Of a stretch of 64,000 bases of DNA, positions 25,791-35,169 are shown in pieces (position 1 is the stretch's first letter; the number at the start of each line of letters is the position of its first letter). A program made the position numbers and the translations under genes. A model generated the notes under the pieces. The model was not told the origin of the DNA and did not search any database. It saw nothing but the letters and a program-made list of their open reading frames with translations. Source of the stretch: Limnochorda sp. LNt (GTDB lineage Bacteria; Bacillota; Limnochordia; Limnochordales; Geochordaceae); the NCBI RefSeq assembly GCF_035593265.1, contig NZ_CP141614.1, positions 1,054,001 to 1,118,000 of the forward strand, written 5' to 3'.

Positions 25791-25809
25791 GATACCCTCA
25801 TGGGGTATC
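25791..25809 (+). promoter_or_regulatory. CsoR-like copper operator
   Basis: GATACCCTCATGGGGTATC is an inverted repeat (GATACCC / GGGTATC) starting ten bases after the -10 element, so it covers the transcription start. CsoR operators of Gram-positive bacteria have this TACCC...GGGTA form in front of copA/copZ. Repression of copA in the absence of copper is inferred. No csoR gene is in the window. Confidence 0.75.
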
Positions 25810-25828
25810 TGCGAACGGAGGCCCGCGC

Positions 25829-28423
25829 ATGACGGATGCCAGGACCGAGATGGCGGTCGAGTCCCGTGACGCAAGGCCGGTCCGCGCCACCCTCGACATC
25901 GGGGGCATGACCTGTGCCTCGTGCGCGGCCCGCATCGAGCGCAAGCTGCAGCGCACCGAGGGCGTGACGCACGCCACGGTCAACCTGGCGCTGGAGAAGG
26001 CGGCCGTCGAGTGGGACCCCCGTCGGGCCTCGGCGGCATCCCTGGTCGACGCCATCCAGTCGCTGGGGTATCAGGTGCGCACCACCGAGCGTCGCTTCCG
26101 CATCGAGGGCATGACGTGCGCGGCCTGCGCCCAGCGGGTCGAGAGGGCGCTGTCGCGCCTGCCGTCCGTGGTGCAGGCCACGGTCAACCTGGCCACCGAG
26201 ACCGCGACGGTCCGGTACGTGGGCGACCTGTCCGACGACGAGGTGCGGCGGGCGGTCGAGGCGCAGGGGTACCGGGCGTCCGAGGCCGAGCCGACCCCCG
26301 ACCGGGAGCGGGAGGCCCGAGCCCGAGAGATCAGCCGCCAGCGACGGCTGCTGGCGCTGTCGGCTCTCTTCTCGCTTCCCCTCTTGACCTACATGCTGGG
26401 CGAGCTGATCCCGACCCTGGGCCGAGCCCTGCCGTCCGTCGTCTTCGACCCCTGGTTTCAGCTCGCCATGGCGACGCCGGTGCAGCTGGTCGCCGGCTGG
26501 CAGTTCTACCGGGACAGCTACCACAACCTCAAGAACCGCAGCGCCAACATGTCCGTCCTGGTCGCCATGGGTACCACGGCGGCGTACCTGTACAGCCTGG
26601 CCGTCACCCTGGCCGGGCCGCTGGTGCCGGGCGCGCACCACGTCTACTTCGAGACCAGCGCCATCATCATCACCCTCATCATCCTGGGCAAGTACCTCGA
26701 GGCGGTGGCCAAGGGCCGCACCAGCGAGGCCATCCGCAAGCTGATGGGCCTGCAGCCCAAGACGGCCCGGGTGCTGCGTGACGGGGCCGAGGTCGAGGTG
26801 CCCGTCGAACAGGTTGAGGTGGGCGACCGCATCGTGGTGCGGCCGGGCGAGAAGATCCCCGTCGACGGGGTGGTGGTGGAGGGCTACTCGGCCGTCGACG
26901 AGTCGATGCTGACCGGCGAGAGCCTGCCCGTCGACAAGGGGCCGGGCGACATCGTCATCGGCGCCACCCTCAACAAGACGGGCCGGTTCGTCTTCGAGGC
27001 GACCCGGGTGGGCAAGGAGACGGCCCTGGCCCAGATCATCCGCATCGTCGAGGAGGCCCAGGGCCGCAAGGCCCCCATCCAGCGCTACGCCGATCGGGTG
27101 TCGGCCTACTTCGTGCCCGCCGTCATCGCCGTCGCCGCCGTCACCTTCTTCGTCTGGTACCTGTGGGCGGCTCCCGGCGACTTCACGCGGGCCCTGGTCA
27201 ACTTCGTGGCCGTGCTGGTCATCGCTTGCCCGTGCGCCATGGGGCTGGCGACGCCCACCTCCATCATGGTCGGCACCGGCAAGGGAGCCGAGCGCGGCAT
27301 CCTCATCAAGGGCGGCGAGCACCTGGAGCTGGCCCACAAGCTCAATGGCGTCATCCTCGACAAGACCGGCACCATCACGCGCGGCGAGCCAGTGCTGACC
27401 GACGTCGTGGCGCTCGGCTCCGGCGAGGATGGGGGGCCGCAGGCGGCGCTCGAGGTGCTCCGCACGGCCGCCTCGGCGGAGGCGGGCTCCGAGCACCCGC
27501 TGGGGCAGGCCATCGCCCAGGCGGCCCGTGACCGGGGGCTGACGCTGGAGCCGCTGGCCGGCTTCGAGGCCATACCGGGCCATGGAGTGCGGGCGGAGGT
27601 GGCCGGGCGGCAGGTGCTGGTCGGCAACCGGCGGCTATTCGCCGAACGCGGCATCGACGTCAGCCAGGCCGAGCCGCACGTGGCGCGCTTCGAGGAGCAG
27701 GGCAAGACGGCCATGATCGTGGCCGTCGACGGGCGCGTGCTGGGTGTGGTAGCCGTGGCCGACACCGTCAAGGAAGGCTCGGCCGAGGCCATCCGGGAAC
27801 TCCAGCGGATGGGCATCGAGGTCTACATGCTCACCGGCGACAACCGCCGCACGGCCGTGGCCATCGCCCGTCAAGTGGGCATCGACGAGGCGCACACGTT
27901 CGCCGAGGTACTCCCACAGCAGAAGGCCGACAAGGTCAAGGAACTGCAGGTGCGGGGCAAGGTTGTCGGCATGGTGGGCGACGGCATCAACGACGCGCCG
28001 GCCCTGGCCACCGCCGACGTCGGCTTCGCCATCGGCACCGGGGCGGACGTCGCCATCGAGTCAGCCGATGTCACGCTGATGAGCGGCGATCTGATGGGGC
28101 TCGTCGACAGCATCCGCCTCAGCCGCGCCACCATCCGCAACGTCCGCCAGAACCTCTTCTGGGCCCTCTTCTACAACACCGTCGGCATCCCGGTGGCGGC
28201 CGCGGGCTTCCTGTCACCGGTGCTGGCAGGGGCGGCGATGGCGTTCAGCTCGGTCTCGGTCGTCACCAATGCGTTGCGGCTCAGGCGGTTTCGATTCAGC
28301 GACCGCCGGGCGCCGGAGCGGCGCCACGGCGGCGGAGATGGAGGGGGTCATGGAGATGGCCGTGTGCCTGCCGTGCGGGATGCAGGTCGACGAGAGGACC
28401 GCCCGGTTCACGTCACAGCATGA
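25829..28423 (+). CDS. copA: copper-exporting P1B-type ATPase
   Basis: This 864-residue Cu(I) efflux ATPase has two N-terminal heavy-metal-binding domains, each with GMTCASC or GMTCAAC (about residues 28-34 and 94-100). The translocation motif is ACPCAMG (about 465), the phosphorylation site [10 protein letters not shown] (about 510), the SEHPLGQA His-Pro motif (about 554) and the hinge [10 protein letters not shown] (about 717). Late helix motifs [10 protein letters not shown] and [16 protein letters not shown] are characteristic of Cu(I) transporters. Eight membrane helices are expected. A GGAGG eight bases upstream supports the ATG. The C-terminal 25 residues are encoded in sequence shared with the next gene in another frame. 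Confidence 0.97.
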   Translation: MTDARTEMAVESRDARPVRATLDIGGMTCASCAARIERKLQRTEGVTHATVNLALEKAAVEWDPRRASAASLVDAIQSLGYQVRTTERRFRIEGMTCAACAQRVERALSRLPSVVQATVNLATETATVRYVGDLSDDEVRRAVEAQGYRASEAEPTPDREREARAREISRQRRLLALSALFSLPLLTYMLGELIPTLGRALPSVVFDPWFQLAMATPVQLVAGWQFYRDSYHNLKNRSANMSVLVAMGTTAAYLYSLAVTLAGPLVPGAHHVYFETSAIIITLIILGKYLEAVAKGRTSEAIRKLMGLQPKTARVLRDGAEVEVPVEQVEVGDRIVVRPGEKIPVDGVVVEGYSAVDESMLTGESLPVDKGPGDIVIGATLNKTGRFVFEATRVGKETALAQIIRIVEEAQGRKAPIQRYADRVSAYFVPAVIAVAAVTFFVWYLWAAPGDFTRALVNFVAVLVIACPCAMGLATPTSIMVGTGKGAERGILIKGGEHLELAHKLNGVILDKTGTITRGEPVLTDVVALGSGEDGGPQAALEVLRTAASAEAGSEHPLGQAIAQAARDRGLTLEPLAGFEAIPGHGVRAEVAGRQVLVGNRRLFAERGIDVSQAEPHVARFEEQGKTAMIVAVDGRVLGVVAVADTVKEGSAEAIRELQRMGIEVYMLTGDNRRTAVAIARQVGIDEAHTFAEVLPQQKADKVKELQVRGKVVGMVGDGINDAPALATADVGFAIGTGADVAIESADVTLMSGDLMGLVDSIRLSRATIRNVRQNLFWALFYNTVGIPVAAAGFLSPVLAGAAMAFSSVSVVTNALRLRRFRFSDRRAPERRHGGGDGGGHGDGRVPAVRDAGRREDRPVHVTA

Positions 28424-28580
28424 GGGCAAGACCTACTACTTCTGCGGGCCGGGCTGCAAGCGGGCCTTCGACGCCGACCCGGAGCGCTACCTGAGGGGCG
28501 ACGCCGGCGAGGGCCACCCGTCTCACCACGACCACGGCCACCACGCGCACGGACACGGGTCGCCCGGCGTCACACGTTGA
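28350..28580 (+). CDS. YHS-domain protein with His-rich tail, likely copper-binding
   Basis: This is a 76-residue protein. The YHS domain is complete: a [10 protein letters not shown] start, then [24 protein letters not shown], with paired Cys suited to Cu(I) or Zn. The tail is a cluster of His ([15 protein letters not shown]). It begins inside copA in another frame. GAGGGGGT lies just before the ATG at 28350, with a second ATG two codons on. Since copA usually travels with the CopZ chaperone, and no CopZ is present, this protein may act as the metal donor or buffer. The overlap is 74 bases. Confidence 0.85.
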   Translation: MEMAVCLPCGMQVDERTARFTSQHEGKTYYFCGPGCKRAFDADPERYLRGDAGEGHPSHHDHGHHAHGHGSPGVTR

Positions 28581-29688
28581 AGCGGAACTCGATGACGTCG
28601 CCATCCTGCACCACGTAGTCCTTGCCCTCGAGGCGCAAGAGGCCGCGCTCGCGCGCCCGGGCCAGCGAGCCGGCCTCCTTGAGGTCGTCGAAGGCCACCA
28701 CCTCCGCGCGGATGAAGCCTCGCGCGATGTCGGAGTGGACCTTGCCGGCGGCGTCTCGGGCGACGGTGCCCCGGGTGATGGTCCAGGCCCGCACCTCGTC
28801 CTCGCCGGCCGTCAAGAAGGCGATGAGGCCGCAGGCATCGTAGGCTGCCCGCCCCAGCCGCTCGACGCCGACGGGCAGCGTCAGGTGGAGCTCCTGCGCG
28901 AAGGCCTCCCGTGACTCCGCGTCCAGCTCCGCCAGCTCCAGCTCGAGCCGGGCGGCCAAGTCGACGACAGCCTCGACCCGCCCCAAGGCGGCCCTTTGGA
29001 GCTCGTCGCGGCCGGGGTAGTCTCCCCCCGCGGCCAGCTGGGCGTCGTCGAGGTTGACGGCCAGCAGCACCGGGCGGAAGGTGACCAGCGAGTAGCCCTT
29101 GAGCAGGGCGGCCTCCTCGGGATCGAGGGCAGCCTTGCTCAGCGGCAGGCCCTGCTCCAGGACCTGCAGGCACCGCTCGAGCACGCTCAACTCCCGCTCG
29201 ATATCTCGACGCTGGGCCTTGGGCACCGACTGTGTCGAGCGCAGGCGCTCGATACGGCCCTGCACCTGGCTCCAGTCCAGCAACAGCCACTCCTCCCACA
29301 GACGGCGGAAGTCGGCGACCGGGTCCACCCGGCCCTCCGGGTGGGGCACGCTGCGCTGCTCGGGGTCGAAGGCCCGCACCACCAGGGCCACGGCGTCGAG
29401 CCGGTGCAGCGCCTGCAGATGAGCGGGCCCCAGGGCAGGCACCTCCACCCACTCGATGGTGGCGTGGGTCACCTTGCGGGGCCGGTACTGCTCGGCCAGC
29501 CAGTCGACCCTCTCGTCGGGGATGCGGGCTACGACCACGCCCGATGCCGGGGCCGACGGCGCGGCCCCGTCGCCGGCGCGCGGAGCGCCTCCCTCCCCCG
29601 GGCGTGTCGCCAGTCGGGCCCAGGCCGCAGCGGCGGCCATGAGCGTGGACTTGCCAGCCATCGGCAGGCTCACCAGACCCAGACGCAA
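28570..29688 (-). CDS. YchF/Obg-like GTPase relative with degenerate P-loop
   Basis: This is a 372-residue protein with the YchF/OLA1 layout. The N-terminal nucleotide-binding part has GLVSLPMAGKSTL, where the first P-loop Gly is replaced by Ser. A coiled-coil region (about residues 155-200) follows, then VLLAVNLDD in the place of the specificity motif, and a C-terminal TGS domain (about 290-372) with RGTVARDAAGKVHSDIARGF. YchF proteins bind ATP or GTP and interact with the ribosome. This copy is diverged and may not hydrolyse nucleotide. It begins at a TTG with AAAGGA upstream. The ATG nearby is out of frame. Confidence 0.8.
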   Translation of the reverse strand: MRLGLVSLPMAGKSTLMAAAAAWARLATRPGEGGAPRAGDGAAPSAPASGVVVARIPDERVDWLAEQYRPRKVTHATIEWVEVPALGPAHLQALHRLDAVALVVRAFDPEQRSVPHPEGRVDPVADFRRLWEEWLLLDWSQVQGRIERLRSTQSVPKAQRRDIERELSVLERCLQVLEQGLPLSKAALDPEEAALLKGYSLVTFRPVLLAVNLDDAQLAAGGDYPGRDELQRAALGRVEAVVDLAARLELELAELDAESREAFAQELHLTLPVGVERLGRAAYDACGLIAFLTAGEDEVRAWTITRGTVARDAAGKVHSDIARGFIRAEVVAFDDLKEAGSLARARERGLLRLEGKDYVVQDGDVIEFRFNV

Positions 29689-29825
29689 ACCGAGCCATCC
29701 TTTCCCTGCACGGGGATCGTCTCCATCGGCCCGGGTTGCATTCTCGGCGGCATCCCCGCCTCCTCCCGTGCGGCAGGGTTGGCGCGGGGCGGATGGTAGT
29801 CTTACGCTGAGACGTCGGAGCGAGG

Positions 29826-31265
29826 ATGACGCCCATGAGCAAGTCGGCCCCCCTCGACGAGCGGATCCTCGAGGAGCTGCGGCAGATCGTCGGTCCCGAC
29901 GGCGTGGTCATCGACCCGGCCGAGCGGGCCGTCTACGGCTACGACGCGACGCCGGGCCACCGAGGTCGGCCCGATGCGGTGGTCTTTCCCACCAGCACCG
30001 AGCAGGTGCGAGAAGTGGTGGCCCTGGCCGCCCGGGAGCGGGTGCCCGTCATCCCCAGGGGCAGCGGCACCAACCTGAGCGGGGGCACGGTGCCGGTCTC
30101 GGGCGGCATCGTGCTGGCCCTGACCCGGATGAACCGCATCCTGGAGATCGACGAGGCCAATCTGACCGCCACCGTGGAGCCGGGCGTCATCACCAGCCAG
30201 TTGCACCGCGCGGTCGAGCAGCGAGGGCTCTTCTACCCGCCCGACCCGGGCAGCCAGGCCATCTCCACCATCGGGGGCAACCTCGCGGAGAACGCCGGAG
30301 GCCTGCGAGGGCTCAAGTACGGCGTGACCGGCGACTACGTCATGGGCCTGCAGGTGGTGCTGGCCAGTGGCCAGCTCATCGAGACGGGCGGCAAGAACGT
30401 AAAGGACGTCGCCGGCTACGACCTGACCCGCCTCTTCGTGGGCTCCGAGGGGACGCTGGGCGTCATCACCCGGGCCACGCTCAAGCTCTTGCCGTTGCCG
30501 GAGCACCGCCGGGTGGCCCTGGCCATCTTCTCGCAGCTGGAGGCGGCGGCGCGGGCCGTCTCGGCCATCATCGCCGCGCACATCATCCCGGCCACGCTGG
30601 AGTTTCTGGATCGGGGCACGGTCGAGGCGGTCGAGGACTACGCCCACGTCGGTCTGCCGGCTGGCGCCGAGGCCGTGCTGCTCCTGGCGCAGGACGGGCC
30701 CCGGGAGGCCGTCGACCGCGAAATCGAGCGCATGGCGGAGATCTGCCGGCGCGAGGGGGCAGGGGAGGTGCACGTGGCCGCCTCCGATGCGGAGGGCGAC
30801 CGGCTGATGGCGGCGCGCCGCTACGCGCTTTCGGCCCTGGCCCGACGGCGCCCCACCACCATCCTGGAGGACGCCACGGTGCCCCGGTCGCGCCTGGCCG
30901 AGATGGTGCGGGCCATCCAGGCGGCGGCCGAGCGCCACCGGGTGGAGGTCTGCACCTTCGGGCACGCCGGCGACGGCAATCTGCACCCCACGTGCCTGAC
31001 CGACGAGCGCGACCGCGAGGAGATGGCTCGCGTCGAGGCGGCCTTCGAGGAGATCTTCGAGGCGGCCGTGCGCCTGGGCGGGACCATCACGGGAGAGCAT
31101 GGCGTCGGCCTCGCCAAGCGCGAGTACCTGCCGTGGCGGCTGAGCCCCGCCACCCTGGATGTGATGCGGGCGGTCAAGCAGGCCCTGGACCCGCAGGGGA
31201 TCCTCAACCCGGGCAAGATCTTCGCCGAGCAAGGTCGTCGACGCCGCGTGGTGCATGCCGCATGA
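29826..31265 (+). CDS. glycolate/D-lactate oxidase FAD-binding subunit, GlcD-type (first copy)
   Basis: This is a 479-residue FAD-linked oxidase of the GlcD/VAO family. FAD-binding motifs are VIPRGSGTNLSGGTVPVSGG (PP-loop) and PPDPGSQAISTIGGNLAENAGG, with GGKNVKDVAGYDLTRLFVGS. The C-terminal domain has the [11 protein letters not shown] and TGEHGVG motifs for flavin attachment and metal binding. It oxidises glycolate or D-lactate and passes electrons to the iron-sulfur partner encoded directly downstream (ATGA overlap). ATG at 29835 is an alternative start. No glcE-like gene lies between, unlike in the second locus. Confidence 0.93.
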   Translation: MTPMSKSAPLDERILEELRQIVGPDGVVIDPAERAVYGYDATPGHRGRPDAVVFPTSTEQVREVVALAARERVPVIPRGSGTNLSGGTVPVSGGIVLALTRMNRILEIDEANLTATVEPGVITSQLHRAVEQRGLFYPPDPGSQAISTIGGNLAENAGGLRGLKYGVTGDYVMGLQVVLASGQLIETGGKNVKDVAGYDLTRLFVGSEGTLGVITRATLKLLPLPEHRRVALAIFSQLEAAARAVSAIIAAHIIPATLEFLDRGTVEAVEDYAHVGLPAGAEAVLLLAQDGPREAVDREIERMAEICRREGAGEVHVAASDAEGDRLMAARRYALSALARRRPTTILEDATVPRSRLAEMVRAIQAAAERHRVEVCTFGHAGDGNLHPTCLTDERDREEMARVEAAFEEIFEAAVRLGGTITGEHGVGLAKREYLPWRLSPATLDVMRAVKQALDPQGILNPGKIFAEQGRRRRVVHAA

Positions 31266-32665
31266 GCGTGCAGGCGGAGAGGGTCCCCTCCCCGGCGGCG
31301 TCGGGCATGACGGGCACGACGCAGCGGGCCGCGTCGGACTGGCTGGACACGGCGGGCGATCTGACCTATCGGTGCATCCGCTGCGGCTTTTGCCTGCCGG
31401 CCTGTCCCACCTACGGTCAGACCCTGCTCGAGCCGGAGAGTCCCAGGGGGCGCATCGCGCTGGTACGGGCCGCCTACGAGGGGATGCTCTCGCTGAGCGA
31501 CGTCGCTCCGCACCTGGACCTGTGCATCGGGTGCCGGGCTTGCGAGACGGCGTGCCCGGCCGGCGTGCCCTACGGCGCCATCCTGGAGCAGGCTCGGGCG
31601 GCCGTCGAGCGGCAGGTGGCGCGGCCCTGGCCCGAGCGTCTGGTCCGCGCCGTCGGCATCGGGCGCATATTGGGCTCGCCGAGATGGCTGAGGCTGGGCG
31701 GGTGGCTGCTGTGGGCGTATCAGGCGACGGGCCTGCAGCGGGTGGTGCGCGCGACCGGGCTCTTGCAGCGGCTCTGGCCCTCGCTGGGTCGATTGGAGGC
31801 GGTCCTGCCGCCGGTCCCAGCTCCGTGGCGCAAGGCCGGCTCTCGGGGCGCCGGCACGCGGACGGGGGTGCCCCGCCGGGGGCGGGTCGCCTTCTTCCTG
31901 GGTTGTGTGCAGGAGATGGCCCTGGCCGACGTGAGCCGGGCGGCCATCCGGGTGTTGGAGGCCGCCGGCTTCGAGGTGGTGGTGCCTCAGGGCCAGGGGT
32001 GCTGCGGCGCCGTGCATGCCCATGCCGGCCAGCTGGAGCAGGCCGTCCGGCAGGCCCGCCGCAACATCGAGGCCTTCGAGCGGGTGCAGGCCGACTACGT
32101 CGTCAACATCGCCGGCGGCTGCGGCGCCCAGCTCAAGGAGTACCCCAAGCTGCTGGCCCACGTCCGGGACGGGGATCGGGGGCGCGACCCGGAGCGACAG
32201 CGGTGGCTCGAGCGCGCCCGGCGTTTCGCGGAGCGGGTGCGGGACTTCTCCGAGCTGCTCGCGGACGCTCCCCTGCCCCCCATGGGACGGCTGGAGGGCG
32301 TCGTCACCTATCAGGACTCGTGCCACCTGCGCCACGTCCAGCGGGTGGTGGAGCCTCCGCGCCGGCTCCTGCGGCGCATCCCGGGCCTGACCTACGTGGA
32401 GCTGCCCGAGGCGGACCGGTGCTGTGGAGCGGGCGGCATCTACAACCTGACCCAGCCCGAGATGAGCGAGCAGGTGCTCGATCGCAAGATGGCCCACGTG
32501 CGCGCCACCGGGGCCACCATCCTGGCGGTGGCCAACACCCCCTGCCACCTGCAGCTCCTGGTGGGCGCCCGCAAGAGCGGCCTCGACCGGCAGGGCCTGC
32601 GGGTGCGTCACATCGCCGAGCTCCTCGACGAGGCCATCGCCCGCGGTCGCGTCTCGGGAGACTGA
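31262..32665 (+). CDS. (Fe-S)-binding subunit, GlcF/LldE-type (first copy)
   Basis: This is a 467-residue heterodisulfide-reductase-like protein. Two 4Fe-4S motifs lie near the N terminus (CIRCGFCLPACPTY at about 38-51, CIGCRACETACPAG). Two CCG domains follow: GQGCCGAVHAHAG with NIAGGCGAQLKEYP, and YQDSCHLRHVQ with DRCCGAGGIYN and ANTPCHLQL. The protein takes electrons from the FAD subunit and passes them to the membrane quinone pool. The longer frame upstream overlaps glcD and is not used. The stop is followed by 140 bases with a promoter. Confidence 0.93.
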   Translation: MSVQAERVPSPAASGMTGTTQRAASDWLDTAGDLTYRCIRCGFCLPACPTYGQTLLEPESPRGRIALVRAAYEGMLSLSDVAPHLDLCIGCRACETACPAGVPYGAILEQARAAVERQVARPWPERLVRAVGIGRILGSPRWLRLGGWLLWAYQATGLQRVVRATGLLQRLWPSLGRLEAVLPPVPAPWRKAGSRGAGTRTGVPRRGRVAFFLGCVQEMALADVSRAAIRVLEAAGFEVVVPQGQGCCGAVHAHAGQLEQAVRQARRNIEAFERVQADYVVNIAGGCGAQLKEYPKLLAHVRDGDRGRDPERQRWLERARRFAERVRDFSELLADAPLPPMGRLEGVVTYQDSCHLRHVQRVVEPPRRLLRRIPGLTYVELPEADRCCGAGGIYNLTQPEMSEQVLDRKMAHVRATGATILAVANTPCHLQLLVGARKSGLDRQGLRVRHIAELLDEAIARGRVSGD

Positions 32666-32700
32666 GCCGATTTCCGAGGAGCGAAAAACCCCTTCGCACG

Positions 32701-32731
32701 TTGACAGGCGACACCCCTCGCCGCATGCTAT
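32701..32731 (+). promoter_or_regulatory. promoter of the malate synthase gene
   Basis: TTGACA at 32701-32706 with TGCTAT at 32726-32731 (19-base spacer), or CATGCT at 32724 with a 17-base spacer. The -35 is perfect and the -10 weak. Confidence 0.5.
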
Positions 32732-32737
32732 TGGTAA

Positions 32738-32751
32738 CGAGAGCGCTTACA
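32738..32751 (+). promoter_or_regulatory. cre-like site (CcpA) upstream of malate synthase
   Basis: CGAGAGCGCTTACA matches the Gram-positive cre consensus TGWNANCGNTNWCA at 13 of 14 positions, and AGCGCT is repeated 11 bases on (32742 and 32753). It lies just after the -10, a position suited to repression by carbon catabolite control. Confidence 0.55.
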
Positions 32752-32805
32752 TAGCGCTGCCGGGTGCCGTCCGCGGCGGGCGGCGCCCAGGGGGAGGGGT
32801 ACGGG

Positions 32806-34185
32806 GTGGCAACCAGGGCGTGGCCCGAGGGGGTCGAGTTGCGCGGAGGCGACGTCGGGGATGCCCAGCGGGTCCTGACGGCAGACGCGCTGGCGTTCGT
32901 CGCGACGCTGGCACGGGAGTTCGAGGGGGAGCGGCAGGCGCTGCTGCAGCAGCGCCGGGCCCGCCAGGCGGCCATCGCGGCCGGCTGGCGACCCACCTCG
33001 CCATCGCCGGACGACCCGGCTCGCCGCGACGACTGGCGGGTGGCCCCGCCGCCGGCCGACCTGCGGGATCGCCGGGTCGAGATCACGGGCCCCACGGACC
33101 GCAAGATGATCATCAACGCCCTCAACTCGGGGGCCCGGGTCTTCATGGCCGACTTCGAGGACGCCAACGCCCCGACGTGGGCCAACATGGTGCAGGGACA
33201 GGCCAACCTCTACGATGCCGTGCGCCGCACCATCCGCTACGTCGCCCCTGACGGCCGGGAGTACCGGCTGGGGGAGACCACCGCCGTCCTGACCGTGCGT
33301 CCGCGGGGCTGGCACCTGGACGAGCCGCACGTGCGGGTGGACGGACGCCCCGTGGCCGGCGCCCTCTTCGACTTCGGGCTCTTCGCCTTCCACAACGCCG
33401 CTGTGCTCCTGGAGCGGGGGAGCGGCCCGTACTTCTACCTGCCCAAGCTGGAGGGACGGTTGGAGGCGCGCCTGTGGGATCGGGTGTTCGCCTTCTCGGA
33501 GCAGGCGCTGGGTCTGCCTCGGGGCTCCATCCGCTGCACCGTGCTCATCGAGCACGTCCTGGCCGCCTTCGAGATGGAGGCCATCCTCTACGAACTGCGG
33601 GAGCGCGTCACCGGCCTCAACCTGGGGCGGTGGGACTACATCTTCAGCTTCATCAAGACCTTCCGCCATCGGGCCGACCTGGTGCTGCCGGACCGCCGGC
33701 TCATGACGGTGCCGGCCACACCGTTCCTTCGGGCGGCGTCGCGGCGGCTCGTGCGGGCCTGCCATCGCCGGGGGGCCCACGCCATCGGCGGCATGTCGGC
33801 CTACATCCCGCGCCGGGACGATCCCGAGGCCAACGAGCGAGCCCTCGAGCAGGTGCGGGCCGACAAGCAGTGGGAGGCCGCCGAGGGGTACGACGGCGCC
33901 TGGGTGGCGCATCCGGGGCTGGTGCCGGTCGTGCAGGATGTCTTCGACCGGGCGCTCGGGGGGCCGCATCAGCTCGCCGTGGTGTCAGCCGACGAGCCCT
34001 CGGACGAGGAGATGGTCGCGATCCCCACCGGGCCCGTCACCGAGTCGGGGGTGCGGACCAACGTGCGGCTCCAGACTCTCCTCCACAGGGCCCACCTCCT
34101 CGCCAGGCTACGATCCCGCCGAGCGACGGCGCCCGCGGGCTTCTTCTCGAAAGCGATTACTTCCCACGATAACCACGCTCTGTAG
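32806..34185 (+). pseudogene. aceB: malate synthase A, C-terminally truncated
   Basis: These are 459 residues against about 530 in the family. The core is normal: PTDRKMIINALNSGARVFMADFEDANAPTW (Mg/substrate region), LTVRPRGWHLDEPH with the glyoxylate-binding Arg, PKLEGRLEARLW, and EMEAILYELRERVTGLNLGRWDYIFSF. After TESGVRTNVRLQTLL the protein loses all similarity and ends in a random tail, so the 'LMEDAATAEISR' segment carrying the catalytic Asp in malate synthase is missing. The product is unlikely to be active. GTG at 32806 is preferred because of GGGGAGGGG six bases upstream. GTG at 32764 is possible. Enzyme role if intact: glyoxylate plus acetyl-CoA to malate. Confidence 0.8.
34148..34161. 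promoter_or_regulatory. second cre-like site at the 3' end of the malate synthase
   Basis: CGAAAGCGATTACT matches the cre consensus at 12 of 14 positions and shares 11 of 14 bases with the site at 32738. It lies just downstream of the minus-strand promoter listed next. Confidence 0.5.
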
Positions 34186-34194
34186 CGTTGTCAA
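34166..34194 (-). promoter_or_regulatory. orphan promoter pointing into the malate synthase 3' end
   Basis: On the minus strand: TTGACA (34194-34189), exactly 17 bases, TATCGT (34171-34166). An ACGCT-ctgt-AGCGT inverted repeat sits in the spacer. No minus-strand gene follows, so it would produce antisense RNA to the truncated aceB. Confidence 0.5.
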
Positions 34195-34210
34195 CAGGTA
34201 GAAGCGCATT

Positions 34211-35086
34211 TCACGGGACGGACGAAGATGGCGGCGGGACGTCGCCGGGGAGCGGATCGCCTGCCCATCCCAGGCTGTACGAGATGGCCCGGGCCGTCGC
34301 CATCACCCGGGGGGCCAGCTCGGCCACCCGGGCGTCGCTCAGGCGGGAGGCGGGGGCCGAGAGGCTCAGCGCGGCCACCACGTGGCCGGCCCGTCCGCGG
34401 ATGGGCGAGGCGATGCAGCGCACCCCCAGCTCGCGCTCCTCGTCGTCCAGGGCGAAGCCGGCGGCGCGTACCCGCTCGAGCTCGGCCGCCAGGCGCTCGG
34501 GATCCGTGATGGTACGGGGGGTGTAGGCCCGCGGCTGCCCATCCCGAAACAGCGCCGCCACGTCTGCCGGGTCTGCCCAGGCCAACAGGGCCTTGCCGAC
34601 GCCCGTGCAGTAGAGGGGGGCGCGGGTCCCGATCTGGGTGAACATGCGGACCAGGTGCTGGCCCTCGACCTGGCCCACGTACACCGCCTCGGCGCCGTCG
34701 CGCACGGCCAGGTTGACCGTCTCGTTGACCTCCTCCACCAGGCGCCGCATGGCCGGCAGGGCGGCCTCGTGCAAGCCCAGCGTCTGGACGAAGGCGTTGC
34801 CCACCTCGAAGGCGCGCACGCCGAGCTGGTAGACACCCGCCTCGGGCACGTACTGCACGAAGCCCCGGCGGCGCATGGTCTCCAGCAGGCGGTAGGCGGT
34901 GCTGGCGGGCAGCCCGGTCTCCTGGGCGAGGGCCGTCAGCGCGAGCCGCGGCGAGCGGGCCAGCGTCTCCAGGAGCGAAAGCCCCCGCTCCAACGCGCGG
35001 ACCGCGGCCACCTCGCGCCGTTCCCGGCTCCGGCCGCTCCGGCGCGAGGTGGCCATCGGCGTGGTGGGCGGCTGCGGCGTCGACAT
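34211..35086 (-). CDS. IclR-family transcriptional regulator
   Basis: This is a 291-residue regulator. The N-terminal winged helix (about 35-95) reads [19 protein letters not shown] and [22 protein letters not shown]. The C-terminal effector domain has [36 protein letters not shown] and [14 protein letters not shown]. IclR proteins bind small organic acids such as glyoxylate or pyruvate and often sit beside glc or ace genes. It is divergent from the second glcDEF locus and downstream of aceB, so those are the likely targets. ATG at 35086 is preferred because GGGGGAT lies at proper distance. ATG 35092 and GTG 35101 are alternatives. Confidence 0.92.
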   Translation of the reverse strand: MSTPQPPTTPMATSRRSGRSRERREVAAVRALERGLSLLETLARSPRLALTALAQETGLPASTAYRLLETMRRRGFVQYVPEAGVYQLGVRAFEVGNAFVQTLGLHEAALPAMRRLVEEVNETVNLAVRDGAEAVYVGQVEGQHLVRMFTQIGTRAPLYCTGVGKALLAWADPADVAALFRDGQPRAYTPRTITDPERLAAELERVRAAGFALDDEERELGVRCIASPIRGRAGHVVAALSLSAPASRLSDARVAELAPRVMATARAISYSLGWAGDPLPGDVPPPSSSVP

Positions 35087-35169
35087 TTCCATATCCCCCA
35101 CGGATCATAGCATGTGGAAGGTGTTTTCTCCTGGCGAGAGAAGCAGAGACGGGCGATGGGGGCGGGAGC

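Noticed and set aside
24752-27583. A 943-residue minus-strand frame
   Set aside because: Only the last ~300 residues (arginase-fold) are real. The rest is antisense to copA and crosses its promoter.
34211-35086. The orphan promoter at 34166-34194 as the promoter of the IclR gene
   Set aside because: It points away from the IclR coding region and lies beyond its 3' end, so it cannot transcribe it.
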